This document shows positions 43,100 through 53,150 of a stretch of DNA of 64,000 nt, piece after piece (positions within the stretch are counted from its first letter, which is position 1; the number at the start of each line of letters is the position of its first letter). Position numbers and translations under genes: made by a program. The notes beneath the pieces were generated by a model. The model searched no databases. It had not been told where the DNA came from and saw only the letters and a program-made list of their open reading frames with translations. The DNA is taken from assembly GCA_022606425.2 (NCBI GenBank), contig JAHDVF020000106.1:1426001-1490000 (forward strand), read 5' to 3'. The DNA comes from Lepidostoma basale (taxonomy: Eukaryota > Arthropoda > Insecta > Trichoptera > Lepidostomatidae).

Positions 43100-43781
43100 A
43101 AATAAACTTGGAGCAAGTAGTTGAGTTGATGTATTTAGGTAGTATGTTTACAAGAGATGGGAGAGTGGAGAGGGATATTGAAAGAAGGGTTGGGGCAGGC
43201 AACAAAGTGAATGGTGCACTTAAAGTTGTCATCGCAAACAAAAACCTATCCAAAAAAGCTAGAATGGCAGTGCACAATGGTGTTCTTCTACCGACCCTTA
43301 TGTATGGAAGCGAAGCATGGAACTTGCAAAGGAAGGATGAAAGTAGAATAAATGCAGTAGAAATGAGATCTCTTAGACGAATGTGTGGATATTCTGTGTA
43401 TGATAGAGTGTCGAATGAAAATATAAGAAGTGAATGCGGTGCGAATGATGGTGTCATGAACAAAATAATGAAAGGATCATTAAGATGGTTTGGACATATG
43501 GAAAGAATGAATGAAGAAAGAATGGTAAAAAAATTATATGTTAATGATGTAAATGGTACCAGAAATAGAGGAAGACCAAGGAAAACGTGGCACGATCAAA
43601 TAAATCAAATATTGAATGTCGGCCATGTGAGGAGTCAGAGAAATCGACGCGCGTGCATGACACGATGTATGAATGTTGAGGAAGCGAGAGAAATATGTCA
43701 GGAAAGAAAGGTATGGCAGTCCATTCTTTCTGCCTACCCCTTCGGGGAGACGGCGTGATGGTTAGTTAGTTAGTTAGTTAA
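43100..43781 (+). mobile_element. TTAG-tail LINE, best-preserved C-terminus
   Basis: One open frame of 216 codons (43108-43758) without a frameshift: LEQVVELMYLGSMFTRDGRV, GAGNKVNGALKVVIANKNLS, LPTLMYGSEAWN, SLRRMCGYSVYDRVSNENIR, KGSLRWFGHMERMNEERMVK, GRPRKTWHDQINQILNVGHV and CMNVEEAREICQERKVWQS, then the stop, the CCCCTTCGGGG hairpin (43737-43747) and (TTAG)n. A good reference for the family's C-terminus. The RT palm and endonuclease are missing. Confidence 0.9.
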
Positions 43782-43919
43782 ATAAAATATCATCAAGGCA
43801 ATGTGATTTTTTTTCCGGAATCACAGATCTGTTAAAAGAAGAAGAAGATCCAAAATACTGACTGAAATACTAATAAGACGGTCGCCCGAAGGGAATGGCG
43901 GAATTCTTTTGATTCCTTA

Positions 43920-44010
43920 ATATTTATACGGGACACTGTTAGGAAAGAACAGTGTGACTGTCGATTCTATCTGCCTACTCCTGAAGAAAGACGGCGTGAT
44001 GATTAGTTAA
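43920..44010 (+). mobile_element. TTAG-tail LINE 3' tip
   Basis: GGAAAGAACAGTGTG, CTGCCTACTCCTGAAGAAAG and ACGGCGTGATGATTAGTTA, with a degraded hairpin loop. Confidence 0.65.
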
Positions 44011-44369
44011 GATAAATTCCATCGCATATTTTCATGTATTCACAAAATGTAGGGAATGCCACTTTCAGGTTAAAACAGGTGGTGCGAGTGAGAGAGAGCT
44101 ATACGATGCACCTGAGAAAAGAAAGAAAAAATACAAAAACCAGGTTGGGTGTAACACAGAACCCGTCGGGCCAGATTTAAGAGGGACCCTATTCTAAAAA
44201 TTCTTACAAAATAAAATCCGTATGAAAGCGTAATATTTTTTTTAATTATTTGACGTTTTAAAGTAAATTGATATGAAATTTTAAATGAGTCGAATTTTTT
44301 AGAAACGGTTCACAATTCAAAACTTTCCGTTTACGTGCGTTTCTTTGGTTATCGTAATTCCTACTTACT

Positions 44370-44700
44370 AACTAACTAATCATCACGCCGTCTCCCCGAA
44401 GGGGTAGAAGCAGATAGAATGAACCGCCACACTGTTCTGTCCCATACTTCTCTCGTTTCCTCTAGATTCATACATCCTGTCATGCACGCACGTCCATTTC
44501 TCCGACTCCTAACGACCCTTTCATTATTTTGTTCATAACACTTTCATTCGCACCGCATTCACTTCTTATATTTGCATTTGACATTTGACTATAATATACA
44601 GATTTACCCCACATTCGTCTTAGAGATCTCATTTCTACTCTCATTTATTCTACTTCCATTCTTCTTTTGCCAGTTCCATGCTTCCTAATTTCGAACCATC
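44370..44700 (-). mobile_element. TTAG-tail LINE fragment
   Basis: Minus-strand 3' end with the CTAACTAACTAA tail and hairpin (CCCCGAAGGGG). An internal deletion joins it to the SMRSECGANESVMNKIMKGS part. Confidence 0.7.
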
Positions 44701-44829
44701 ACTCATGCGTTCCTGGTATTATGTTGTATGTGTATAATATCTTACCTGTACTCAATAGATACCTTAAACATTTATGCTGTTTGTAATGTCTTTTGAGTAA
44801 ATAAACTGATTTGATTTGATATTATAATA

Positions 44830-45040
44830 AAACTCCTTGAAAACTTTCGTTTTTGTATACGTATTAATAAATCAAATATTGATTTTTGGCCCACGTGGGG
44901 AGTCGGAGAAATCGGCGTGCGTGCATGATACGATGTATGAATGTTGGGGAATCGAAAGTATATCAATCATGAAGTAAGTCATGAGAGAACATTGCGGCGG
45001 TCCTTTATTTTGCCGTGTTTGTCACGGTTAGTTAGTTATT
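44830..45040 (+). mobile_element. Partial foldback arm and TTAG-tail LINE tip
   Basis: 44830-44875 matches the right arm of the foldback (AAAACTTTCGTTTTTGTATA). 44885-45040 is a TTAG-tail LINE end with GTTAGTTAGTTA. Confidence 0.6.
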
Positions 45041-45534
45041 TTGGATTAAAATCCTTGAGGTTAGCCTCAAAAAAATGCGAATTAAGATGGTTTGACACAT
45101 GGAAAGAACGAAGGAAGATGTAAGTTACAATGGCAAGTGTCAAGAGTTTGGCGCTATGGTCGAGTGGTTAGAAAATTCTTTAGATATGATTATTAATTTG
45201 TTGTACTCATTTTATATTCCTTGTATTAACAGTTTGACTCACCGTCAATGTTTCGCATTTCAAAAGCATGATTCAGAGATCAATTAGTTACATTTTAAAA
45301 AGGAATTTCTTACATGGTGTCTACCCACAAATACTCCTTAGTTTATTCACCTACAGATGTTAGAATTCTGTCACTTATCGAATTATATACAAATATTATG
45401 ATTTTTTGAGGGATTACGCAACTTTGGCGCTCGGACAAATATGTAAATAAATTAACTTGTTTTTAACACAGCCATTTTATATTATTATAAAATAATCTTT
45501 ATTTTTTACATGTACATAGTATTTATGTACGGTG

Positions 45535-46237
45535 AAAATTTGGAGCAAGTAGGTGAGTTCGTGTATTTAGGTAGTATGTTTACATTAGATGGGCGAGTGG
45601 AGAGGGATATTGAAAGAAGGGTTGGTGCAGGCAACAAAGTGAATGGTGCACTTAAAGTTGTCGTTGCAAACAAAAGCTAGAATGGCAGTGCACAATGGTG
45701 TTCTTCTACCGACCCTTATGTATGGAAGCGAAGCATGGAACTGGCAAAAGAAAGATGAAAGTAGAATAAATGCAGTAGAAACGAGATCTCTTAGACGAAT
45801 GTGTAAGATAAGGGATAGGGCTCTGTGAAAGATAAGAGAAGGGATACTCTGTGAATGATAGAGTGTCGAATGAAAATATAAGAAGTGATTGCGGTGCGAA
45901 TTATGGTGTTATGAACAAAATAATGAAAGGATCATTAAGATGGTTTGGAGATATGGAAAGAAAGAATGAATAAAGAATGGTAAAAAAATTATATGTTAAC
46001 GATGTAAATGGAACCAGAAATAGAGGAAGACCGAGGAAAACGTGGCACGATCAAATAAATCAAATATTGAATGTCGGCCATGTGAGGAGTCAGAGAAATC
46101 GACGCGCGTGCATGACACGATGTATGAATGTTGAGGAATCGAGAGAAATATGTCAGGAAAGATAAGTGTGGCAGTCCATTCTTTCTGCCTACCCCTTCGG
46201 GGAGACGGCGTGATGGTTAGTTAGTTAGTTAGTTTAG
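45535..46237 (+). mobile_element. TTAG-tail LINE, C-terminal half
   Basis: Covers the same span as 43100-43781 with frameshifts near 45676 and 45830 and a 38-bp insertion near 45805-45842 (GATAAGGGATAGG region). The hairpin and (TTAG)n tail are intact at 46192-46236. Confidence 0.83.
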
Positions 46238-46690
46238 TATTTATATAAACAATTTACCGAGATATAAGCCGATATGTAGAGCCCTGTTTTGAAAATCCTT
46301 GTTGATGGTATACGTGATTTCTTTATAATGCATTTGTCTGAAATCTAAAAAACAAATTATTTATTATAAGGACTTAATTTTTTTTTGTAGCAAGTGCTGC
46401 CGTTTGAAAAAAAAACTCAATTTTCATTAAAATTTTGAGTTTAAAAAAATTAGAACATTTGAATATGACACCCAATCAAAATACGTTTTTAGATAATATT
46501 ATGGAAAATAACTGTTGTAAATTTCAACCAAATCATTTAAGTAGATCGGGATATATCGTGTACGCCTTTTTAAAAAAAGTAGTTTCGAAAAAAACGCAAA
46601 AGAAACATAGTTGGACGTCAGCGTCTTTAAATCAAATATATTTTAAAATTGCCTTTATTCTGCGTTTCCTGTACCGTACATGAGGTCTTC
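46238..46690. other. No recognisable feature
   Basis: The 82-codon frame at 46435-46683 (lysine/asparagine-rich) shows no domain. AT-rich composition alone explains it. Confidence 0.45.
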
Positions 46691-46739
46691 AATTGTTGCT
46701 GCCATGTCCTCTGATTCCTTTTGATCTCCTTTGATTTTT

Positions 46740-47430
46740 TTTTTAAATGTCAGGGTCGTAACATCATCTTCTCTTCTTCTTATTCTTAGTGTAGGCCTAG
46801 TGGCCTGTTTCTTAAGAGGAATTGGCCTTCTGTGAAGTCGACTCCCAGCTGTCGATCCATCTCTTCGGTGGTCTGCCCGGGGGTCGTCTACCATGGGGCT
46901 GGCCGTGTAACACAATGAAAGGGAGTCTGGATGGATCTATTCTGCTCACGTGTGCATACCAGTATCTTCTCCTTTGCCTTCCCCACCTAACGACATCCTC
47001 GACCTCGCATATCTCCCTTATCCGTGTATTCCTTATCCTCTCTTGCAGTGTCTTGCCAAATATATTTCTGAGCGTCTTCTTTTCTGACACTCTGAGCGCG
47101 TTTTTTGTGATTGTGGTGTCCGCCCTGCACTCGATCCCATATGTCATGATAGGTCGCACACAAGTCTTATAGATTCTCACTTTGCTGCTGATCTTCATGT
47201 CAGTGTTTTTCCAAATTGAAGTCTTCAAGTATCCTGAAATGACCGCAGACTTGTTTACTTGCCTCATCACTTCACACGGTAGATCCGTTTTCCCACCCAA
47301 GTTCACACCCAGATATCTAAATTTTTCCACCTGTTCCACTGAAACACCCCCCACAGACACGCTACATCCCACTTGAGCTCGAGAGAATACCATACTCTTG
47401 GTCTTTGCTACTGATATGATCATATTGTAT
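46740..47430 (-). mobile_element. RTE-A LINE, best-preserved copy
   Basis: Minus ORF 47423-46812, 203 codons open: MIISVAKTKSMVFSRAQVG, VSVEQVEKFRYLGVNLGGK, VRIYKTCVRPIMTYGIECRA, LRVSEKKTLRNIFGKTLQ, RWGRQRRRYWYAHVSRIDPS and RRPPGRPPKRWIDSWESTSQ. RT thumb and C-terminal domain of an RTE. 3' end with an AAG-type tail (complement CTTCTCTTCTTCTT at 46769-46782). Confidence 0.87.
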
Positions 47431-47790
47431 TTTTAACATCTTCAATTATAGCATCTTAAATTAATTTAATTGATTAATTAAATTATGAATGGGTAACCAA
47501 GATAGTTTGGACTTGTGGAACCAAGTCTTTGTTGATAAAAAAAATATATTCAGTCTAGGTACTAACCATATCCTCGTATCGATCATATTTATTTTGCAAT
47601 AATTGTTTAAAGGAAATGGTGATCAATGTATTAAGTTTTTCTGATTACAATGATAACGTTTTCAAGTCTTTTTTAATTGATACCAAGTAATCACATAATC
47701 TTGACTTAAGTAATAACCGGATGCGTTTGTGAATCCTGTTGTTCTCAGATAAAGTCTAGTGTCGTTTTCCTGGTATATAAGAATTATTCT
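47431..47790. other. No recognisable feature
   Basis: AT-rich, no supported content. Confidence 0.45.
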
Positions 47791-47794
47791 TCTT

Positions 47795-48062
47795 CTTCCG
47801 GTATTTTCAGGTCTCCCCGATGTTCACTATCACGCGAGAGTAGACGTCTCTGGCAGCTCGAAACAGCTCCTCAAGTCAGTCCAGTTCCTTATGTTATGGA
47901 ACCAGAAGATTCGCCTCCTGCCAACACCTCGACGACCCTATTCGACCCTCTCTGCCGCAGATGCCCCAGAATGTGTGGGTCCAGGATCGGGCTCTTCAGT
48001 CACATGCGGACCCACAACCGTGAAGAACAATCTTCCTCGGACACGAGGGACAGCCGATAATG
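47795..48062. mobile_element. RTE-E tip (-) and a LINE C-terminus with zinc-knuckle pattern (+)
   Basis: 47795-47930 (-) matches RTE-E. 47935-48062 (+) reads CDPLCRRCPRMCGSRIGLFS, then HMRTHNREEQ: a C-x2-C...H-x3-H arrangement often found at the C-terminus of insect LINEs. Both are short. Confidence 0.55.
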
Positions 48063-48345
48063 ATGACATCAGGATAGGATAATTTGAAAAGGTTTCGATC
48101 TAAACTCTGACGGAATCTCAATGCACTTGAAATCTGCTGGAATATTGTTCCAGACTGAAGGGCCGGCTTCCGCGAAGGCTCGGTCGCCAAAGTTTGTGCT
48201 AGGACAGCGTTTTGGCACAGTCAATCTACCGATCGCAGACTTAGCTGATCGCAATGTAGACTGTCTAGCATTCAGGTTCTCGTTGATGCAGACTTCAGAT
48301 ATATAAAGCTGGTGTCTTTCCATGCAACGCCTTATAGACCGTCCA
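48063..48345 (-). mobile_element. L2/CR1-like LINE C-terminus
   Basis: Minus strand: ISEVCINENLNARQSTLRSA, FGDRAFAEAGPSVWNNIPAD and FKCIEIPSEFRSKPFQIIL, the standard end of L2/CR1-like RT proteins. Same family as 50865-51240 and 51740-52130. Confidence 0.82.
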
Positions 48346-48860
48346 GCAGAGCTTGTATTGTATTCTTAACTATGTAGCAGTTTTGTTCTACTCTATTATA
48401 TGTCATATGGCACAAAACTTCATACTTATCATAATTTTGATTTCTTAAAACTTAGTGCCTATTTTCAACCATTCATTTTAATATGTTGGTAATTTAAAAA
48501 AAATATAGTCAATTGGTAAAAAATCAAAATATACATTTATTTATTTTATTAAATATTTCAGCTAATTGATTTTTGTATTTTTTTATTTATAGAAACGAGT
48601 AATTCGTACGCTGTGCAAAATATAATCTGGATAATATACGAGTAATACATCTGGGGTTTGCGTGGGCCAAAAACTAAACAACATCTGTCCATTTTGTAAA
48701 CCCCAAAGCAAAATGCAACATGAGGGACACGTGATCACGTGCATTCACTCAGGTAAATATCAAACAAATAGTATTTTTTTCTACTAACTCTTAGCCAAAA
48801 TCTAACTGAAACACATAAATTCCTTCATTTACAGCAAGTATCAGAAGAATTTATTTTGTT
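48346..48860. other. No recognisable feature
   Basis: AT-rich. Nothing supported. Confidence 0.45.
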
Positions 48861-48882
48861 TGACAAAAACAAAAATAAAATT

Positions 48883-48993
48883 CACCACTTGAGTTTTATA
48901 TTTTACACGACTAGTTTCGGAAGCTACAGATGCTTCCATCTACAGGTTTCAATATGAACTAGTCGTGTAAAATATAAAACTCAAGTGGTGAAA
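48883..48993 (-). ncRNA. Palindrome with hammerhead-like core, family 4
   Basis: Outer arms CACTTGAGTTTTATATTTTA and complement (48883-48917 and 48957-48993). Minus strand: CTGTAGA (48939-48945), one base, a 6-bp GGAAGC/GCTTCC helix (48919-48924 with 48932-48937), GAAAC (48914-48918), TA and GTC (48909-48911). Confidence 0.5.
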
Positions 48994-49094
48994 AACAAGT
49001 GTTTTATTTACAATTTAATCATGTCCTACCACAAAGTGAATGCCGAAACAATAAATAACAAAACAAAAATATATTATATAAATGTTGGGTTATG

Positions 49095-49610
49095 AACAAA
49101 ATAATGAAAGGATCATTAGGATAGTCAAAACCCCGTCAAAGGCAATCTCAGCCCTCTACCCAATGTTAGCTAGAAACAGTAAACTAAGCACCGACAATAA
49201 ACTCCTGATACCTATACAAAACGGTCATAAGGCCGATCTTCACTTCACGCAGCTTCGAGTCACATACAAAAACTCCAAATCCTGCGAAATAAGGCTATCC
49301 GTTTATCGCTTGGTGCGCCTTCATGGACCAGGATCACACAACTGCACCTAGAATCGGGAATCCCGATGATACATGAATTCATTCTGAAACTTGCCGAACG
49401 TTTTTACAAAGGACTCCCTTCACATCCCAACCCCACAATAAAAGACCTCTCATATTACGACCCAAACACCTCCAGCCGCCACAAACGCCCAAAATCGAGG
49501 AATACTCCGGACCACACAAATCATCACCAAATCACCTTCCAACAATGTTCCTATCGGACGTAAGAGGAATAGCCACAAGAGCTGAACCTCTGTAAGCCAA
49601 AAGATCCAAG
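49095..49610 (+). mobile_element. Jockey-like LINE, RT thumb to 3' end
   Basis: Plus strand: TPSKAISALYPMLARNSKLS, TDNKLLIPIQNG, EIRLSVYRLVRLHG, then in another frame MIHEFILKLAERFYKGLPSH and DLSYYDPNTSSRHKRPKSRN, Jockey-clade C-terminal blocks. Five or more frame breaks. Fragments of the same family occur at 6425, 10310, 18090 and 23855 on the minus strand. Confidence 0.8.
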
Positions 49611-49639
49611 TCCAAGTCTAAGGGTTAGGACACATAAAA

Positions 49640-50275
49640 AAGTATATGTTAACGGTGTAAATGGAACTAGAAATAGAGAGAGACCGAGGAATACGTGGCA
49701 AGATCAAATAAATCAAATATTGAATGTCGGCCACGTGAGGAGTCAGAGAAATCGACGTGCGTGTATGAAACTATGAAATGATGTATGAATGTTGAGGAAA
49801 CGAGAGAAGTGTCAGGAAAGAAAAGTGTGGCAGTTCATTATTTCTGCCTACCCCTTCGGAAAGACTACGTGATGGTTTGTTAGGTTGTATATTTTATCTC
49901 TAAGCTAAGATGGCAGTGCACAATGGTGTTCTGCCAAACCTTATGTATGGAAGTAAAGCAAGGAATGCAGTAGAAATGAGATATCTAAGAAGAATTTGTG
50001 GAAACTTTGTATATGATAGAGGTTCAAATGCAAATATAAGAAGTGAATGCGGTGCGAGTGAAAGTGTTTTGTATAAAATACTGAGAGGGTCATTAAGGTG
50101 TTTTGGGCACATGGAAAGAATGAAGGAAGAATATAGAAATAGAGGATGGCCAGGAAAATGTAGCACTATTAAATCAATCAAAATCCGAGGAGTCGGAGAA
50201 ATCGACGTTCATGCATAACTCTATAAATGAATGTTGAGGAAGCAAGAGTATTATGTCAGGACAGAACAATGTGGC
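49640..50275 (+). mobile_element. Two TTAG-tail LINE fragments
   Basis: 49640-49890: VNGVNGTRNRERPRNTWQDQ through the hairpin (CCCCTTCGGAAAG) and a TTTGTTAGG tail. 49908-50275: MAVHNGVLPNLMYGSKARNA through LRCFGHMERMKEEYRNRGWP, cut before the hairpin. Confidence 0.74.
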
Positions 50276-50539
50276 TTTTGAATTTTAAATTATTTTCATT
50301 GTAAAGGGGGCGTTGGTCCAAAAACGGTTAGGAACCAATACTCTGACTATTGTATTATAGATAAAAACTACGAAAATGTAAACAATGATCCGCTTTAGAG
50401 TTTAGAATATTCCTTTCGTGTAAATACACGAGGGATTTAATAACTTTAGGCCTGAGCCTAATGACGATATTGGTATGTTTCCATTTCTACGAAGAAGACC
50501 CACTTGTGTGACAAAATGTTTTGTTGAATGCATCTAGCG

Positions 50540-50790
50540 TAGAATACCCATGATTGCCATTCGGCAAACTTTCACCGAGGAGAGCCGATTATTCCCGAGC
50601 TTTCCCGAACGGCCAGTGTCTGCCGAGGGGACCCAGCGGTATAAGAGGTTTTCAAACCTCTGCTCGCGAACGGCACCCCTTTTTATTTCTTCTCTTTTTC
50701 GAATGCCCTGTTGGGTCCCCCCAACGCCAACGGTGGCGATCACTTCGGCGAACCTGTCCCTGTCCTGCGCCGCTCGGAACAGCCCCTCCT
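50540..50790 (-). mobile_element. RTE-E tip and an unclassified LINE end
   Basis: 50695-50790 matches the RTE-E 3' tail (TCGGCGAACCTGTCCCTGTC region). 50540-50690 reads LSSVKVCRMAI and SADTGRSGKLGNN on the minus strand, and I cannot place its family. Confidence 0.5.
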
Positions 50791-50864
50791 TTTTATTTGA
50801 AAATATATAACTAGTTTATCATTTTACCGAAAAGGGTAATGAATAATAATAAATTGGATCAGGA

Positions 50865-51240
50865 AATGATAATTTGAAAAGGTGCGTTTTGAGTCTCGAT
50901 CTAAACTCTGACTGATTATCTATGCACTTAAGGTCTGCTGGAAGATTGTTCCAGGCTAAAGGCTACCGCGAAGGCTCGGTCGCCAAAGTTTGTGCTTGGA
51001 CAGCGTTTTGGCACAGTCAATCTACCGATCGCAAAAGACTTAGCTGATTCTGTCTGGCATTCAAGTTCTCGTTGATGCAGAGTTCAGATATATTCGTATA
51101 AGCTGGTGCCATACCATGCAACGTCTTATAGACCGTCCAGCAGAGCTTGTATTGTATCCTTTCTGGAAATTTCAGCCAGTGGGGCTCCTTAAGATGCTGT
51201 GTTATGTGACAACTCTTTGGGACACCCCTTATCACTCTTA
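50865..51240 (-). mobile_element. L2/CR1-like LINE C-terminus
   Basis: Minus strand: QHLKEPHWLKFPERIQYKLC, WTVYKTLHGMAPAYTN, ISELCINENLNARQ and so on. Inverted partner at 51740-52130. Confidence 0.8.
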
Positions 51241-51394
51241 TCTCTGTATCCGGAGAAGATGATTTTCTGTTTTAATTTAATTGATTTGTTAGATTTCGTA
51301 TTGCCTATATTAGTGGTCGGCAAACTCTTAATCAAAAGAGCAAAAGACATTGCGCCTTTTTGTAGTACTATAGATTTTTAGTTAGATGTACTGA

Positions 51395-51600
51395 CAAGTA
51401 ATACATCTAACTAACTAACTAACTAACTAATCATTACGCCGTTTCTCCAATGTTCTATCCTGACATAATTCTCGCGCATCTTCAACATTCACACACCGTG
51501 ACGCGCAACGCATACGCCTTTCGGTAATTAATGAATTTGGTCATGCCATGTCTTACTTGGCTATCCTTCATCCATTCGTTCCATATGTCCAAACCATCTT
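51395..51600 (-). mobile_element. TTAG-tail LINE fragment
   Basis: Long (CTAA)n tail at 51403-51430, a shortened 3' UTR with the hairpin deleted (TTTCTCCAATG), then degraded coding sequence. Confidence 0.7.
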
Positions 51601-51739
51601 CTCGACCACTTCCAATAACTTTCGATAATAAAAATATATTGTACTTTGTTTAGAATTCATGTTTATCACATTCATTTTGAGCCCATTTAAGGCACATCTC
51701 TTTTCTGAAATTCCAAAATGAAAGCCTATCGCAGTAACA

Positions 51740-52270
51740 TGACTGATAAGGGGTGCGCCAAAGAGTTGTCACATAACACAGCATCTTAAGGAGCTCCACT
51801 GGCTGAAATGTCCAGAAAGGATATAATACAAGCTCTGTTGGACGGTCTATAAGGCGTTGCATGGAATGGCACCAACTTATATATCTGAACTCTGCATCAA
51901 CGAGAACCTGAATGCCAGACAGTCTACATTGCGATCGGTAGATTGACTGTGCCAAAACGCTGTCCAAAAACAACTTTAGCGACCGAGACTTCGTGGTAGC
52001 CGGCCCTTCAGCCTGGAACAATCTTCCGGCAGACCTTAAGGCAATAGATAATCTGTCAGAGTTTAGATCGAGACTCAAAACGCACCTTTTCAAATTATAA
52101 TTTCTGATCGACTACGTCAGGTGCAGCCCTCATACTAAATATGTTTATTATTATTATTATTTTATTTAGTTTATAAAACGGAACATTTTCAACAGCGCCC
52201 TTGAGATGAGTAATTCATAAAAATGACGCTCTATAAGTTATCCAATTTATTATGATTATTATTACTAATG
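51740..52270 (+). mobile_element. L2/CR1-like LINE C-terminus and 3' UTR
   Basis: Plus strand: HITQHLKELHWLKCPERI, YKLCWTVYKALHGMAPTY, ISELCINENLNARQSTLRSV and SEFRSRLKTHLFKL, then a 3' UTR with GCGCCCTTGAGATGAG and a TTATTA tail near 52250. Confidence 0.82.
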
Positions 52271-52468
52271 CGCGTTGGAAAGAATATTTGAATAAACTTC
52301 TTGTCCTTCGGTGGTCAGCAGCTCACATCAAGCAATGGGATAATGGAGATGGACCCAGCCACTTTTATTTTCATATTCCTCACATTCACTCTTCTTTCTC
52401 TCGTTTGTTCGCCTTGGCGTTATGCACCTAAAGGCATATCTCTCACCCCTATATACTTGGCTTTTCAA
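52271..52468. other. No recognisable feature
   Basis: Short spacer with no supported gene. Confidence 0.4.
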
Positions 52469-52471
52469 CTA

Positions 52472-52620
52472 ATAATCTAACTAACCATTACGCCATATCC
52501 CGAAGGGGTAGGCAGAAAGAATGGACCGCCAAACTGTTCTTTCCTGACATACTGATTTCTCTATATTCATGCACCGTGTCATGCACGCATGTCTATTTCT
52601 TCGACTCCACGCGTGACTGA
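52472..52620 (-). mobile_element. TTAG-tail LINE 3' tip
   Basis: Tail TCTAACTAACC, broken hairpin (ATATCCCGAAGGGG) and CMTRCMN end region, minus strand. Confidence 0.7.
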
Positions 52621-52699
52621 AACTACCTGATTCCTGATGTATTATTTTAAATACGGTTGTCAATCTCAATTAATCTAATATTATTGTTATTATTATTAT

Positions 52700-52945
52700 T
52701 ATTTTGTTGAATCGCTCTTTACATCATGACAGCATGAGCCAAATCGATGTAGAGGGTATTATAGCTATCATAGTGGTTCTCGTGACATGTGATAGGTAGC
52801 TAATCTATCGCCATTTTATTGTCACGTGAATTCTACACCAGACCAAAGACAGTGTGACAATCACACTGCCCTCGCCGGGAATCGAACCCGAAGCCTTCGG
52901 GGTGGCAGTCAATGCACTTACCACTCGGCCACGAGGGTCCGTTCG
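52700..52945 (-). mobile_element. tRNA-derived SINE upstream of inx2
   Basis: Minus strand: box A TGGCCGAGTGG (52920-52930), B box GGTTCGATTCC (52878-52888), body and ATT tail at 52680-52712. It lies about 200 bp upstream of the inx2 start codon, antisense to the gene. It lengthens the reading frame upstream without being part of the protein. Confidence 0.87.
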
Positions 52946-52975
52946 AAGGTTCAGGTTCATGTTTATATTGATAAA

Positions 52976-53150
52976 AGTTATGTTATCTCTCGCGGCATGC
53001 GGCACCGTCCCACCGTTTGCCACGCGCTGGCCGGCGGGGCGGGGGGGGGGCTGCAATCTGGCAACGGTGCAGCAGGCCGCGCGGCCGAGGCTCAGTTCCG
53101 CTGAAGCGGCCCGACTGTGCGCGTCTCCCCGCCCGCCGGGGCCCGTCACA
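52976..53150 (+). promoter_or_regulatory. GC-rich 5' flank of inx2
   Basis: About 170 bp rich in CG dinucleotides with a G10 run at 53041-53050, starting where the SINE-adjacent AT-rich sequence ends. Likely 5' UTR and/or core promoter. I see no TATA box. Possible acceptor-like CAG sites (53067-53075) mean a spliced leader exon cannot be excluded. Confidence 0.45.

Noticed and set aside
46435..46683. Hypothetical 82-codon protein
   Set aside because: Lys/Asn/Phe-rich, as expected from AT-rich sequence, with no start context, homologous copy or domain.
47935..48062. C2H2 zinc-finger gene
   Set aside because: A single C-x2-C/H-x3-H-like pattern of about 40 codons embedded between LINE fragments. 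It fits the C-terminus of insect LINEs better.
52854..53150. Reading frame extending inx2 upstream by 99 codons
   Set aside because: The first part is the antisense of a tRNA-derived SINE and the rest is low-complexity GC-rich 5' flank. Known innexin 2 proteins begin at the MFDVFGSVKG start (53151).
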